Of a DNA stretch of 64,000 nt, positions 1 to 9,838 are shown piece after piece. This stretch comes from Allobrachymonas denitrificans DSM 15123 (GTDB lineage: Bacteria; Pseudomonadota; Gammaproteobacteria; Burkholderiales; Burkholderiaceae_C), in contig NZ_FOCW01000001.1 in assembly GCF_900110225.1 (NCBI RefSeq), forward strand, positions 248,001 to 312,000, given 5' to 3'. Within the stretch, counting starts at the first letter, position 1; the number at the start of each line of letters is the position of its first letter. The translations under genes were made by a program, and so were the position numbers. The notes below the pieces were generated by a model. It searched no databases. It was not told where the DNA came from and worked only from the letters and a program-made list of their open reading frames with translations.

Positions 1-522
1 CTGTTCGCGCAAAGCGTGGTGTACATCTGTGAACACGGCGCGCATGGCGCGCTTGGCCTCGTCATCAACAAGCCGGCCGACCTGCTGCTGGATGACCTGT
101 TCGAGCAGGTGTCCATGCCGCTGGGGCGCAAGGATCTGCAGGGCACCTCCATTCTCTGGGGCGGCCCGGTGCAGACGGAGCGCGGCTTCGTGCTGCATCC
201 GCGCGTGGAAGACCCCGAATCCAAACTCTCGGCCTACGACTCGTCCATGACCATGGCCGACGGCCTGCAGCTCACCACCTCGCGCGACATCCTGCAGGAG
301 CTGTCCGAAGGGCGCGGCCCGGAGCGCCTGCTGCTCACGCTGGGCTACTCCGCCTGGGATGGCGGCCAGCTGGAGGACGAACTCAAGCGCAACAGCTGGC
401 TGACCGTGCCGGCCTCGCACGCCGTGCTGTTCGACACGCCGGTGCCGCAGCGCTACGACAAGGCCATGGAGCTGCTCGGCATCCATCCGGGCATGTTGTC
501 ATCCGCAGCGGGGAGGGCGTGA
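1..522 (+). CDS. yqgE: YqgE/AlgH family protein (UPF0301), 5' end cut by window
   Basis: The frame is open from base 1, so the start lies outside the window. The GTG at 16 is internal, because the residues read before it (LFAQS) continue the family's conserved stretch VVYICEH. The visible part carries the YqgE/AlgH hallmarks: GALGLVINKP near the start, then a GGPV segment and a LGYSAWDGGQLEDEL block. The family has a known fold but no settled biochemical role; some members were linked to alginate regulation. It sits directly before ruvX, whose ATG overlaps the last base of its TGA, the usual yqgE-ruvX pairing in proteobacteria. Family assignment is firm, function is not. Confidence 0.93.
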   Translation: MFAQSVVYICEHGAHGALGLVINKPADLLLDDLFEQVSMPLGRKDLQGTSILWGGPVQTERGFVLHPRVEDPESKLSAYDSSMTMADGLQLTTSRDILQELSEGRGPERLLLTLGYSAWDGGQLEDELKRNSWLTVPASHAVLFDTPVPQRYDKAMELLGIHPGMLSSAAGRA

Positions 523-986
523 TGACGCAGACTTCCCTGCAAGGCGTGGCGGTGGACGATCTGTTCCAGGTGCCGGGCCAGCCGCCCGTGGTTGATCCGC
601 AGCCGTTCCAGAGCTTTCTGGCGCTGGACTATGGCAAGAAACGCACCGGCGTGGCTACCGGCAACCGCATGCTTGGGCGCGCCACGCCGGGCAAGAGCAT
701 TGCCGCCACCGGCGATGCCCGCTTTGCTGCCGTGGCCGCCCTGATTGCCGAATGGCAGCCGCAGGCGCTGGTGATCGGCATTCCCTATCACCCTGATGGC
801 GCCGCGCACGAGAACACGCGCCGCGCCACCAATTTCGGCCGCCAGCTCTCGCAACGCTTCAAGCTGCCGGTCTACACGGTGGATGAGCGCTACAGCACCA
901 CCGAGGCGCTGGCCAGCGGCGCGGCCGATGCCGACGCGGCAGCCGCCTGTATCATTCTTGAACAGTTTTTCAACACCCTGCCATGA
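522..986 (+). CDS. ruvX: Putative pre-16S rRNA nuclease / Holliday junction resolvase RuvX (YqgF)
   Basis: RNase H-fold nuclease of the YqgF family, known for processing the 5' end of 16S rRNA and proposed as a Holliday junction resolvase. The protein has a roughly 30-residue N-terminal extension, then the first acidic motif LDYGKKRTGVA, the central VIGIPYHPDG segment, the DERYSTTEA glutamate motif and the closing DADAAAACIIL aspartate motif. All expected catalytic acids are therefore present. GTG at 519 is an alternative start; ATG at 522 is better spaced from the GGGGAGG at 509-515. It overlaps yqgE by one base and pyrR by four (ATGA), so it is translated as part of the operon. Confidence 0.93.
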   Translation: MTQTSLQGVAVDDLFQVPGQPPVVDPQPFQSFLALDYGKKRTGVATGNRMLGRATPGKSIAATGDARFAAVAALIAEWQPQALVIGIPYHPDGAAHENTRRATNFGRQLSQRFKLPVYTVDERYSTTEALASGAADADAAAACIILEQFFNTLP

Positions 987-1501
987 CCGATTCCACCCCC
1001 GCCACCGGCGCCCTGATGCTCGATGCCGAAGCCCTGTACCAGACGCTGGCCAGACAGATCGAGCGCATCCGCACCCCCGAGACGCAGTTTGCCGGCATCA
1101 CCTCCGGCGGTGCCTGGCTGGCGCAGCGCCTGCAGCAGGACTGGGGTCTGGGGCCGGTCGGCACCATCTCCACCGCCATGCACCGCGATGACTTTGCCAA
1201 GCGTGGCCTGGCCGTGACGGCGCAGACGCAGATGCCGTTCGAGGTGGATGGTGCCCACATCATCGTGCTGGACGACGTGCTGTACACCGGCCGTACCGTG
1301 CGCGCGGCGCTGAACGAAATCTTCGACTATGGCCGTCCCGCCAGCGTGAAGCTGGCCGTGCTGGTGGACCGTGGTGGCCGCCAGCTGCCGGTGGAGGCCG
1401 ACATTGCCGCCGCCCGCCTGCAGCTCGCCGCCGGCCAGTCGCTGGCGCTGGCACGCGCCGAGGATGGCAGCTTCAGCTTCCGCCTCAAACCCAGCAAGTA
1501 A
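983..1501 (+). CDS. pyrR: PyrR: bifunctional pyr regulator / uracil phosphoribosyltransferase
   Basis: A 172-residue type I phosphoribosyltransferase of the PyrR family. The PRPP-binding loop IIVLDDVLYTGRT is intact, preceded by the GITSGGAWLA segment. In Bacillus PyrR binds pyr mRNA and controls attenuation and also has uracil phosphoribosyltransferase activity. In proteobacteria it commonly sits before pyrB, but I see no clear PyrR-binding anti-antiterminator hairpin in the 33 bases between pyrR and pyrB. Its ATG overlaps the ruvX stop, suggesting translational coupling. Whether it regulates or only salvages uracil cannot be told from sequence. Confidence 0.92.
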   Translation: MTDSTPATGALMLDAEALYQTLARQIERIRTPETQFAGITSGGAWLAQRLQQDWGLGPVGTISTAMHRDDFAKRGLAVTAQTQMPFEVDGAHIIVLDDVLYTGRTVRAALNEIFDYGRPASVKLAVLVDRGGRQLPVEADIAAARLQLAAGQSLALARAEDGSFSFRLKPSK

Positions 1502-1534
1502 AGCATTCCGTATCGTCTCCAGGAGCCTCTTCCG

Positions 1535-2500
1535 ATGCGTCCGTCCCGCAACCCGCAGCTCAACAAGAATGGCGAGCTGATCCATTTGCTGTCGCCCGAA
1601 GGCCTTTCGCGCGACATCCTCACCCACATCCTCGACACCGCCGCGCAGTTCGTCAGCGTGAGCGACCGCGAGGTCAAGAAGGTGCCGCTGCTGCGCGGCA
1701 AGAGCGTGTTCAACCTGTTCTTCGAGAACAGCACGCGCACCCGCACCACCTTCGAAATCGCGGCCAAGCGCCTGAGCGCCGACGTGTTCAACCTGGACAT
1801 TGCGCGCTCTTCCACCGCCAAGGGCGAGAGCCTGCTGGACACCATCGCCAACCTGAGCGCGATGGCGGCGGACATCTTCGTGGTACGCCACAGCGAAAGC
1901 GGCGCGCCCTACCTGATTGCGCAGAACGTGGCGCCGCATGTGCACGTGGTCAACGCCGGCGACGGCCGCCACGCGCACCCGACGCAGGGCCTGCTCGACA
2001 TGTTCACCATCCGCCACTACAAGGGCGATTTCACGCAGCTGCGCGTGGCCATCGTGGGCGATGTGCTGCACTCGCGCGTGGCGCGCAGCGACATCCATGC
2101 GCTGACCACGCTGGGCTGCCCCGAGGTGCGCGTGGTGGGTCCGCAGACGCTGGTGCCGGAAAGCTTTGGCCCCATGGGCGTGCGCGTGTTCCACAACCTG
2201 GAAGAGGGCATCCGCGACTGCGACGTGGTGATCATGCTGCGCCTGCAGAACGAGCGCATGAGCGGCGCGCTGCTGCCGAGCAGCCAGGAATACTTCAAGA
2301 GCTTCGGCCTCACGCCGGAAAAGCTGCAGCGCTATGCCAAGCCCGATGCCATCGTGATGCACCCGGGCCCGATCAACCGCGGCGTGGAGATCGACTCTGC
2401 CGTGGCCGATGGCAAGCACAGCGTGATCCTGCCGCAGGTGACCTTCGGCATCGCGGTGCGCATGGCCGTGATGAGCATTGTTGCCAGCCATGACGCCTGA
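1535..2500 (+). CDS. pyrB: Aspartate carbamoyltransferase catalytic subunit
   Basis: Catalyses carbamoyl phosphate plus L-aspartate to N-carbamoyl-aspartate, the second step of de novo pyrimidine synthesis. The protein is 321 residues. The carbamoyl-phosphate loop [13 protein letters not shown] is at about residues 62-74. The domain-linker motif [10 protein letters not shown], the aspartate-binding LRLQNERM and the closing MHPGPINRG are all intact. A GGAG at 1521-1524 precedes the ATG. The gene lies 33 bases after pyrR and 12 bases before a defective dihydroorotase. That arrangement matches the pyrB-pyrC' ATCase of Pseudomonas-type class A enzymes, where both chains form a dodecamer. Confidence 0.97.
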   Translation: MRPSRNPQLNKNGELIHLLSPEGLSRDILTHILDTAAQFVSVSDREVKKVPLLRGKSVFNLFFENSTRTRTTFEIAAKRLSADVFNLDIARSSTAKGESLLDTIANLSAMAADIFVVRHSESGAPYLIAQNVAPHVHVVNAGDGRHAHPTQGLLDMFTIRHYKGDFTQLRVAIVGDVLHSRVARSDIHALTTLGCPEVRVVGPQTLVPESFGPMGVRVFHNLEEGIRDCDVVIMLRLQNERMSGALLPSSQEYFKSFGLTPEKLQRYAKPDAIVMHPGPINRGVEIDSAVADGKHSVILPQVTFGIAVRMAVMSIVASHDA

Positions 2501-2512
2501 GGGAGTACCGAG

Positions 2513-3832
2513 ATGAAGACACTGATCCAGGGCGCACGCCTGCTCAACCCGGCCGATGGCACCGACCAGCAGGCCGATATCGCCATTGCGGCCGGCCGCA
2601 TCATCGCCGTCGGCCAGATGCCCACCGACTTCGTGCCGCAACGCACGCTCGATGCCAGCGGCTGCTACGTGCTGCCGGGGCTGGTCGATCTGGCCGTGCG
2701 TCTGCGTGAGCCGGGCCAGGAACATGCGCGCATGCTCGAGAGCGAGATGCACGCGGCGGTGGCCGGTGGCGTCACCAGCCTGGTCTGCCCGCCCGATACC
2801 GATCCGGTGCTGGATGAATCCGGCCTGGTGGAAATGCTGCGCTTCCGTGCGGCCCGCCTGCGCCAGGCGCGCGTCTTCCCGCTCGGGGCGCTGACGCGCC
2901 AGCTCAAGGGCGAGGTGCTGACCGAGATGCTGGAGCTGACCGAATCCGGCTGCGTCGGCTTCTCGCAGGCCGACGTCACCATCCGCAACACCCAGGTGCT
3001 GCAGCGCGCGTTGCAGTACGCTAGCACCTTTGGCTACACCGTGTGGCTGCGGCCCGAGGATGCCTGGCTGGGCGGTGGCGTGGCGGCCAGCGGTGCGCTG
3101 GCGCAGCGCATGGGACTGTCCGGCGTGCCGGTGCTGGCCGAAACCATTGCCATCATGACCATCGTCGAGCTGATGAAGGTGACGGGGGCACGCGTGCACC
3201 TGTGCCGCCTGTCCAGCGCCGCGGCAGTGGAGCTGGTGCGCCAGGCCAAGACGGCCGGCCTGCCGCTGACCTGCGACGTGAGCATCAACTCGCTGCACCT
3301 GACCGATGTGGACATGGGCTATTTCGACAGCCGCGCGCGCCTGACGCCGCCGCTGCGCCAGCAGGGTGACCGCGCCGCACTGCGTGCCGCGCTGGCCGAT
3401 GGCACCATCGATGCGCTGGTGAGCGACCACAACCCGATCGACGAGGATGCCAAGATCCTGCCGTTTGCCGAGGCCGAGCCCGGCGCCACTGGCGTGGAAC
3501 TGCTGCTGGCGCTTGCGCTGAAATGGGCGCAGGAAGATGGCGTGCCGCTGATGGAGGCGGTTGCCACGGTGACCAGCCGCCCCGCCGGTGTGCTGGGCGA
3601 TTCGCTGGGCACGCTGGCGGCCAGTGCGGGCCAGATCGTGCCGGGTGGCGTGGCCGACCTGTGCATCTGGGATCCGGCTGCCGAATGGGAAGTGACGCCC
3701 GACGAGCTGGTCAGCCAGGGCAAGCATACGCCGTTCGAGGGGCTGCGTCTGCAGGGCCGCGTGCGTGCGACCGTGGTGGATGGCCAGATCGCCTTCGAAG
3801 CAGAACGCAGCAAGGTGGCGCAGCCGGCCTGA
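2513..3832 (+). CDS. pyrC': Non-catalytic dihydroorotase homologue (PyrC'), probable ATCase partner subunit
   Basis: A 439-residue amidohydrolase-fold protein aligned end to end with type I dihydroorotases. The metal site is gone. The usual D-x-H-x-H-L-R-E-P-G is here D59-L-A61-V-R63-L-R-E-P-G. The H-H pair of the T-P-H-H-L segment is replaced (SINSLHLTD, about 257-265). The histidine of the H-I-S-T motif is R232. Only the SDH part of the last motif remains (D305-H306). Genes like this are known in Pseudomonas as pyrC', required for assembly of class A ATCase but inactive as dihydroorotase. Position 12 bases after pyrB supports that role. A working pyrC must lie elsewhere in the genome. Confidence 0.9.
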   Translation: MKTLIQGARLLNPADGTDQQADIAIAAGRIIAVGQMPTDFVPQRTLDASGCYVLPGLVDLAVRLREPGQEHARMLESEMHAAVAGGVTSLVCPPDTDPVLDESGLVEMLRFRAARLRQARVFPLGALTRQLKGEVLTEMLELTESGCVGFSQADVTIRNTQVLQRALQYASTFGYTVWLRPEDAWLGGGVAASGALAQRMGLSGVPVLAETIAIMTIVELMKVTGARVHLCRLSSAAAVELVRQAKTAGLPLTCDVSINSLHLTDVDMGYFDSRARLTPPLRQQGDRAALRAALADGTIDALVSDHNPIDEDAKILPFAEAEPGATGVELLLALALKWAQEDGVPLMEAVATVTSRPAGVLGDSLGTLAASAGQIVPGGVADLCIWDPAAEWEVTPDELVSQGKHTPFEGLRLQGRVRATVVDGQIAFEAERSKVAQPA

Positions 3833-3862
3833 TTTCCGCAGCCAGAGTCCGGGAAGAAAAAA

Positions 3863-4606
3863 ATGGAGACAAACACCTGGCGTGGCCTGGGGCGCCTGTG
3901 GCGTCTGCTGGCCCACATTCTTGCGGGCTTCTGGATCGTCTATACGCGCTTTCCGCGCCTGGGCGAGGCCGAGCGCCGGGCCACCGTGCAGCGCTGGGCG
4001 GCCGAGGCGGTGCGCCGCTGCGGCATCACGCTGCAGGTGCGTGGCACTCCGGCCGAGGCCGGGCCGGATGGCCTGATGCTGGTGGCCAATCACATTTCCT
4101 GGGTGGACATCCCGACCATCCATGCGATCCGCTTCTGCCGTTTCATTTCCAAGTCGGAAGTGAAGCACTGGCCGGTGGTCGGCCGTCTGGCGGACTCGGC
4201 CGACACGCTGTACCTGCAGCGCACCTCGCGCCGGGATGCACACCGTGTGCTGCACACCATGGCGGAGCGGCTGCAGCAGGGCGATGTGCTGGCCTTCTTC
4301 CCCGAGGGGACGACCAGCGAAGGCGTGGACCTGCTGCCTTTCCATGGCAACCTGTTGCAGGCCGCGATCAGCGTGGATGCGCCGGTGCAGCCGGTGGCGC
4401 TGCAGTTTCTGGATGCGCAGGGAAGGCTGAGTCAGGCGCCATGCTACATCGGGGACGACACGCTGCTGGAATCGCTCTGGCGCACGGTGCGCGCCGAGGG
4501 CGTGGTGGCGCGCGTGACCTTTGGCGAGCCGGAACGGGCCCAGGGGCGAAGCCGGCAGCAATGGGCGCAGGATTTGCAGCGAACGGTGGCGGAATTGCGG
4601 CGCTGA
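3863..4606 (+). CDS. plsC: 1-acyl-sn-glycerol-3-phosphate acyltransferase (PlsC family)
   Basis: Transfers an acyl chain to lysophosphatidic acid, giving phosphatidic acid at the inner membrane. The 247-residue protein has a hydrophobic segment at about residues 14-27. The catalytic HX4D motif NHISWVD has H77 and D82. The EGTT motif (FFPEGTTSEG) follows, then the usual proline-containing VQPVALQF segment. It starts 30 bases after pyrC', with AAGAAAAAA rather than a clean Shine-Dalgarno, and probably ends the pyr operon. The family includes several lysophospholipid acyltransferases and an OlsA-like role (ornithine lipids) cannot be excluded. Confidence 0.88.
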   Translation: METNTWRGLGRLWRLLAHILAGFWIVYTRFPRLGEAERRATVQRWAAEAVRRCGITLQVRGTPAEAGPDGLMLVANHISWVDIPTIHAIRFCRFISKSEVKHWPVVGRLADSADTLYLQRTSRRDAHRVLHTMAERLQQGDVLAFFPEGTTSEGVDLLPFHGNLLQAAISVDAPVQPVALQFLDAQGRLSQAPCYIGDDTLLESLWRTVRAEGVVARVTFGEPERAQGRSRQQWAQDLQRTVAELRR

Positions 4607-4641
4607 ACGAGCGATAAGGGCGCCCCAAGTTCTGCCGCTAT

Positions 4642-4687
4642 AAAAAACGCCCCCGCGTGCTGCGTCAGGACGCAGGGCAGCGGGGGC
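4642..4687 (-). terminator. Intrinsic terminator of the alcohol dehydrogenase operon
   Basis: On the minus strand the arm GCCCCCGC (4687-4680) pairs with GCGGGGGC (4656-4649). The paired CTGCG/CGCAG region inside extends the stem, and the minus-strand run TTTTTT (4647-4642) follows. It sits 41 bases past the adh stop. On the plus strand there is no T-run, so it may only partly serve plsC. Confidence 0.85.
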
Positions 4688-4728
4688 AAACGCTGGCATC
4701 CAGGCCAGCGCAACAGGAGCCAGGACGA

Positions 4729-5877
4729 TCAGCGCGGACCGTAGGCCTCGGCAAAGATGCCGACGATCTCGGCGTGGCTGGCCTGCACCGGGTTGGTGAA
4801 TCCGCACACGTCCTTGAGCGCGTTTTCGGCCAGCACGTCGAAGTCCTCGCGCTTCACGCCCAACTCTTCCAGCGATTTCGGAATGCCGACGATATCGGCC
4901 AGCTTCTTGATGGCCGCCACCGGATCCAGACCCGCCAGCTGCGGGTTGTTGGCCTGCAGGATGGCGCCGACTTCGTTGAGCTTGCCGGAAGCAGCGCTCA
5001 TGTTGAAGGCCTCGACATGCGGCAGCAGCAGCGCGTTGCAGACGCCGTGCGGCAGGTCGTAGAAGCCGCCGAGCTGGTGCGCCATGGCATGCACGTAACC
5101 GAGCGAGGCGTTGTTGAAGGCCATGCCGGCCAGGAACTGCGCATAGGCCATCTTCTCGCGCGCTTCCTGGTTCTTCGGCTCGCTCACGGCGGTGGGCAGG
5201 TAGCGTGCGATCAGCTCGATGGCCTTGACGGCGCAGGCATCGGTCAGCGGCGTGGCGGCGGTGGAGACATAGGACTCGACTGCGTGCGTCAGCGCATCCA
5301 TGCCGGTGGCGGCGGTCAGCGAGGCCGGCATGCCTTCCATCATGCTGGAGTCGTTTACCGACAGGAAGGGGGTGACGTGCTTGTCGACAATGGCCATTTT
5401 CACGTGGCGCGTCTCGTCGGTGATGATGGTGAAGCGCGTCATCTCGGATGCCGTGCCGGCCGTGGTGTTGACCGCCAGCAGTGGCAGCTGCGGCTTGGCG
5501 GACTTGTCCACGCCCTCGTAGTCCTCGATCTTGCCGCCGTTGGCCGCGACCAGCGCAATGCCCTTGGCGCAGTCATGCGAAGAGCCGCCGCCCAGCGACA
5601 CCACCAGGTCGGCTTGCGCCGCCTTCAGTGCTTCCAGGCCGGCGTTAACGTTGCTCACGGTCGGGTTGGGCTGGGCACCGTCGAACACGGAGGCGGGAAT
5701 GCCCTGGGCTGCCAGCTTGTCGGACACGGTGTTGGCCACACCGATCTTGCTCAGGCCGGGGTCGGTCACGATCAGGGCCTTGCGAAAGCCCATCTTGCCG
5801 ACGATCTGCAGCGCCTCGTCGAGTGCGCCGGGGCCGATGATGTTCTGCACGGGCATGAAGAAATGGGATACGGACAT
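4729..5877 (-). CDS. Iron-containing (group III) NAD-dependent alcohol dehydrogenase
   Basis: A 382-residue Fe-ADH family protein that interconverts primary alcohols and aldehydes with NAD(H). The nucleotide-binding [17 protein letters not shown] motif is present. The metal-ligand region includes [29 protein letters not shown] and the downstream histidines typical of EutG/YiaY-like enzymes. It follows the aldehyde dehydrogenase gene by 52 bases on the same strand, so the two probably oxidise an alcohol to its acid, or work in reverse, as one operon. Expression is expected from the sigma-54 promoter upstream of the aldehyde dehydrogenase. The substrate (ethanol or another short alcohol) is inferred. 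Confidence 0.93.
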   Translation of the reverse strand: MSVSHFFMPVQNIIGPGALDEALQIVGKMGFRKALIVTDPGLSKIGVANTVSDKLAAQGIPASVFDGAQPNPTVSNVNAGLEALKAAQADLVVSLGGGSSHDCAKGIALVAANGGKIEDYEGVDKSAKPQLPLLAVNTTAGTASEMTRFTIITDETRHVKMAIVDKHVTPFLSVNDSSMMEGMPASLTAATGMDALTHAVESYVSTAATPLTDACAVKAIELIARYLPTAVSEPKNQEAREKMAYAQFLAGMAFNNASLGYVHAMAHQLGGFYDLPHGVCNALLLPHVEAFNMSAASGKLNEVGAILQANNPQLAGLDPVAAIKKLADIVGIPKSLEELGVKREDFDVLAENALKDVCGFTNPVQASHAEIVGIFAEAYGPR

Positions 5878-5929
5878 GGGAGTTTCCTTGTAGGTATGGA
5901 AAAAAGCCAGAGGATGGGAACTGCAGGGG

Positions 5930-7450
<1,521 letters not shown>

Positions 7451-7516
7451 GGGGTGTCTCCTTGGATATCGGTTGTGGTTTGCAACGGCTTGAAGCACGC
7501 CGTCGCCCTTTCCGAT

Positions 7517-7531
7517 GCAAGGGGTGTGCCA
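7517..7531 (-). promoter_or_regulatory. Sigma-54 promoter (-24/-12) for the aldehyde-alcohol dehydrogenase operon
   Basis: Read on the minus strand the site is TGGCAC-ACCCC-TTGC, matching the sigma-54 consensus TGGCAC-N5-TTGC exactly. It lies 67 bases upstream of the aldehyde dehydrogenase ATG. The presence of a divergent sigma-54-dependent activator gene fits. Apart from this site and the repeats at 7619-7679, the 334-base intergenic region 7451-7784 holds only the acoR leader. Confidence 0.9.
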
Positions 7532-7618
7532 GGTTGGCCGGAATGCGGGTTTGTCCGGAGATAGGGTGGCCTGAGCGGTGCTGCATGAGCTGTCCGCAGC
7601 AGGATTTTTTGTGTCAGG

Positions 7619-7679
7619 GTGTGCCAGATGTACCAGCGCGGGTGTGCCGGATCTGTACCAGTTGTTCCGTTTTGGCACA
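7619..7679. promoter_or_regulatory. Tandem upstream activator-like sites between acoR and the dehydrogenase operon
   Basis: Two near-direct repeats, GTGTGCCAGATGTACCAG (7619-7636) and GTGTGCCGGATCTGTACCAG (7642-7661), lie 23 bases apart start to start. They are followed by an imperfect dyad TGTTCC-GTTTT-GGCACA (7663-7679). They sit about 90-150 bases upstream of the sigma-54 promoter, the expected position for enhancer sites bound by an AcoR-type activator. Binding is inferred from position and repetition only. Confidence 0.6.
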
Positions 7680-7784
7680 GTGCAAACGCCAAGACGGGAC
7701 AGGAAGCCGCCGTGCTAGCATCGTCCGATCGATGACAGACAAAGAGGCAGGAACCCTTTCCCCGTCCTGCACAAGGAGACAGCC

Positions 7785-9824
7785 ATGAACGCACTTGGCA
7801 CTGTCGAATCAGAGGCCCTGCTGCGCCGCGCCCGCCATGCGCTTTACGAGCGGGACGCATTGCCCGAGGATTTGTTGCCCGCATCACTGGCGCATGTAAC
7901 GCGCTCGTGGCGGCGCAGCCTGGACGCTGGTGTGGATGCCTTCACTGCCCGCCCGCATGTGCCGCACCTCTCGCGTTTCGAGGTGGAGCGCGCCACCGAG
8001 CGCCAGCACGAACTGCTCGCCCATGCACGCCCGGTGATGGAATACCTGCACGGGCAGACGCGTGGCAGCGGCAGCGTTCTGCTGCTGGCTGATGCCGATG
8101 GTCTGCTGCTGCACGCCCTGGGTGATCCGGGCTTCATGACGCGTGCCGAGCGTGTGGCACTGATGCCGGGAGCTTCCTGGCATGAGCAGCACCGCGGCAC
8201 CAATGCCGTGGGCACGGCGCTGGCCGAGGGAGTGCCAGTGGTCGTGCATGGGGGCGAACACTTTCTGGAGTGCAACAGCTTTCTCACCTGCGCTGCCGCG
8301 CCGGTGGTGGCGCCCGATGGCAGCGTGCTGGGTGTGCTCAACATGTCCGGCGAGCGCAGCAGCCGGCATCCGCATACCTTCAGCATGGTGCGCGCAGCCA
8401 CGCAGATGATCGAGAACCGGCTGTTCGAGGCGTGCCACGGGCGGCATATGCGGCTGCACGTGCATCCGCTGGCGGAAGGAATCGGCACGCTGGCCGAGGG
8501 GGTGCTGGCCCTGTCGGAAGCGGGTGTGCTGGTGGGAGCCAACCAGGCGGCACTGGCCTTGCTCAACTTGCGTGCCAGCCAACTGGGAAGGGTACGACTG
8601 GACCAGGTAGTGGATGTGGACCGCGAACAATTGCTGCGCGCCAGCTACCGCAATCCTGCGCCCATGCGCGTGCGCTGCCTGAGTGCGCCAGCCGTGCCGG
8701 AGTTGCATGTGCGGGTGGAGCAGGGCTGGTCGCGCGCCAGCACGCTGGACATGCCGGCACGCGCCACGATCCGCGAACCCGATGCGCTGCAGGCGCTTGA
8801 TACCGGCGATGCTGCCTGGCACTGCGTGCTCGAGAAAGCACGCAAGGTGCTGGACAAGCCGATTGCGGTGCTGCTGCATGGGGAATCCGGCTCGGGCAAG
8901 GAGGTGCTGGCCAAGGCCATCCATGCCAGCAGCCAGCGTCGCGGGCAAGCCTTTGTGGCGGTGAACTGCGCCGCCCTTCCGGAAAACCTGATCGAGGCGG
9001 AACTGTTTGGATACGCGCCCGGTGCCTATACCGGGGCACGGCGCGAGGGGGCCCCCGGCAGCATCCGCCAGGCGCACGGCGGAACCCTGTTTCTGGACGA
9101 GATCGGCGACATGCCGCTGGCCATGCAGACCCGCTTGCTGCGTGTGCTGCAGGAGCGCCAGGTGGTGCCGCTGGGCGGCGGGCAGCCCGTGGCGGTGGAT
9201 TTTGCGCTGGTCTGCGCCACCCACCGGGACCTGAAGGAAGAGGTGGCTGCCGGCCGTTTTCGTGCCGACCTGTACTGGCGCCTGAATGGCCTGACGTTGC
9301 GACTGCCAGCCCTGCGCGAGCGCAGTGACTGGGACACGCTGGTGCAGCGCATGCTGCAGCGGCATGCGCCACATCGCGCCATCGAGCTGGATCCGGCGCT
9401 GGCGCGCGTGCTGCGGCAGCATCCCTGGCCCGGTAATCTGCGCCAGCTGGACAACACCTTGCGCACCACCGTGGCACTGCTGGACGATGCCTGTGTGATT
9501 GGCATGGAGCACCTGCCGGATGACCTGGTGCAGGAACTGCAAGAGGCACGGCAAGCTTCAAGCGCAGATCGCTTGCCGGGTGTGTCCTATAGTCAAGGCC
9601 AACGCGTCGCTGAGGGGGATGCCGGAACGCAAGCGGGAGTCCAGGCGGAGGGTGGGCTGTCCCGCCTGCGTTCGGGCTGCGTGCCGCTGGCTCAATACAC
9701 GCGCGACGTGATGGAGCAGGCCCTGCGCGAGGCGGAGGGCAATCTTTCCCTGGCGGCGCGCCGGCTCGGTATCAGCCGCAACACCTTCTACCGTCGCATC
9801 ATGCGCAAGCGGCCGGACGCCTGA
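7785..9824 (+). CDS. acoR: AcoR-family sigma-54-dependent transcriptional activator
   Basis: A 679-residue enhancer-binding protein. The N-terminal third (about 60-210) is a GAF-type sensor with HEQHRGTNAVGTAL and ECNSFLTCAAAPV segments typical of AcoR. The AAA+ domain (about 345-570) has Walker A GESGSGKE near 366-373 and the sigma-54 contact loop as GAYTGA near 413-418, a conservative variant of GAFTGA. It also has LFLDEIGDMP as Walker B. A Fis-type helix-turn-helix (LAARRLGISRNTFYRRI) closes the protein. AcoR proteins activate acetoin or ethanol catabolism genes in response to small metabolites. AAGGAGACAGCC precedes the ATG. The likely target is the divergent aldehyde/alcohol dehydrogenase operon. 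Confidence 0.92.
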   Translation: MNALGTVESEALLRRARHALYERDALPEDLLPASLAHVTRSWRRSLDAGVDAFTARPHVPHLSRFEVERATERQHELLAHARPVMEYLHGQTRGSGSVLLLADADGLLLHALGDPGFMTRAERVALMPGASWHEQHRGTNAVGTALAEGVPVVVHGGEHFLECNSFLTCAAAPVVAPDGSVLGVLNMSGERSSRHPHTFSMVRAATQMIENRLFEACHGRHMRLHVHPLAEGIGTLAEGVLALSEAGVLVGANQAALALLNLRASQLGRVRLDQVVDVDREQLLRASYRNPAPMRVRCLSAPAVPELHVRVEQGWSRASTLDMPARATIREPDALQALDTGDAAWHCVLEKARKVLDKPIAVLLHGESGSGKEVLAKAIHASSQRRGQAFVAVNCAALPENLIEAELFGYAPGAYTGARREGAPGSIRQAHGGTLFLDEIGDMPLAMQTRLLRVLQERQVVPLGGGQPVAVDFALVCATHRDLKEEVAAGRFRADLYWRLNGLTLRLPALRERSDWDTLVQRMLQRHAPHRAIELDPALARVLRQHPWPGNLRQLDNTLRTTVALLDDACVIGMEHLPDDLVQELQEARQASSADRLPGVSYSQGQRVAEGDAGTQAGVQAEGGLSRLRSGCVPLAQYTRDVMEQALREAEGNLSLAARRLGISRNTFYRRIMRKRPDA

Positions 9825-9838
9825 GCAGGCCTAGAAGG

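Noticed and set aside
890-4807. 1305-codon open frame on the minus strand opposite pyrR, pyrB, pyrC' and plsC
   Set aside because: It is antisense to four well-supported genes and has His/Arg/Gln-rich composition without motifs. Long antisense frames are expected at this GC content.
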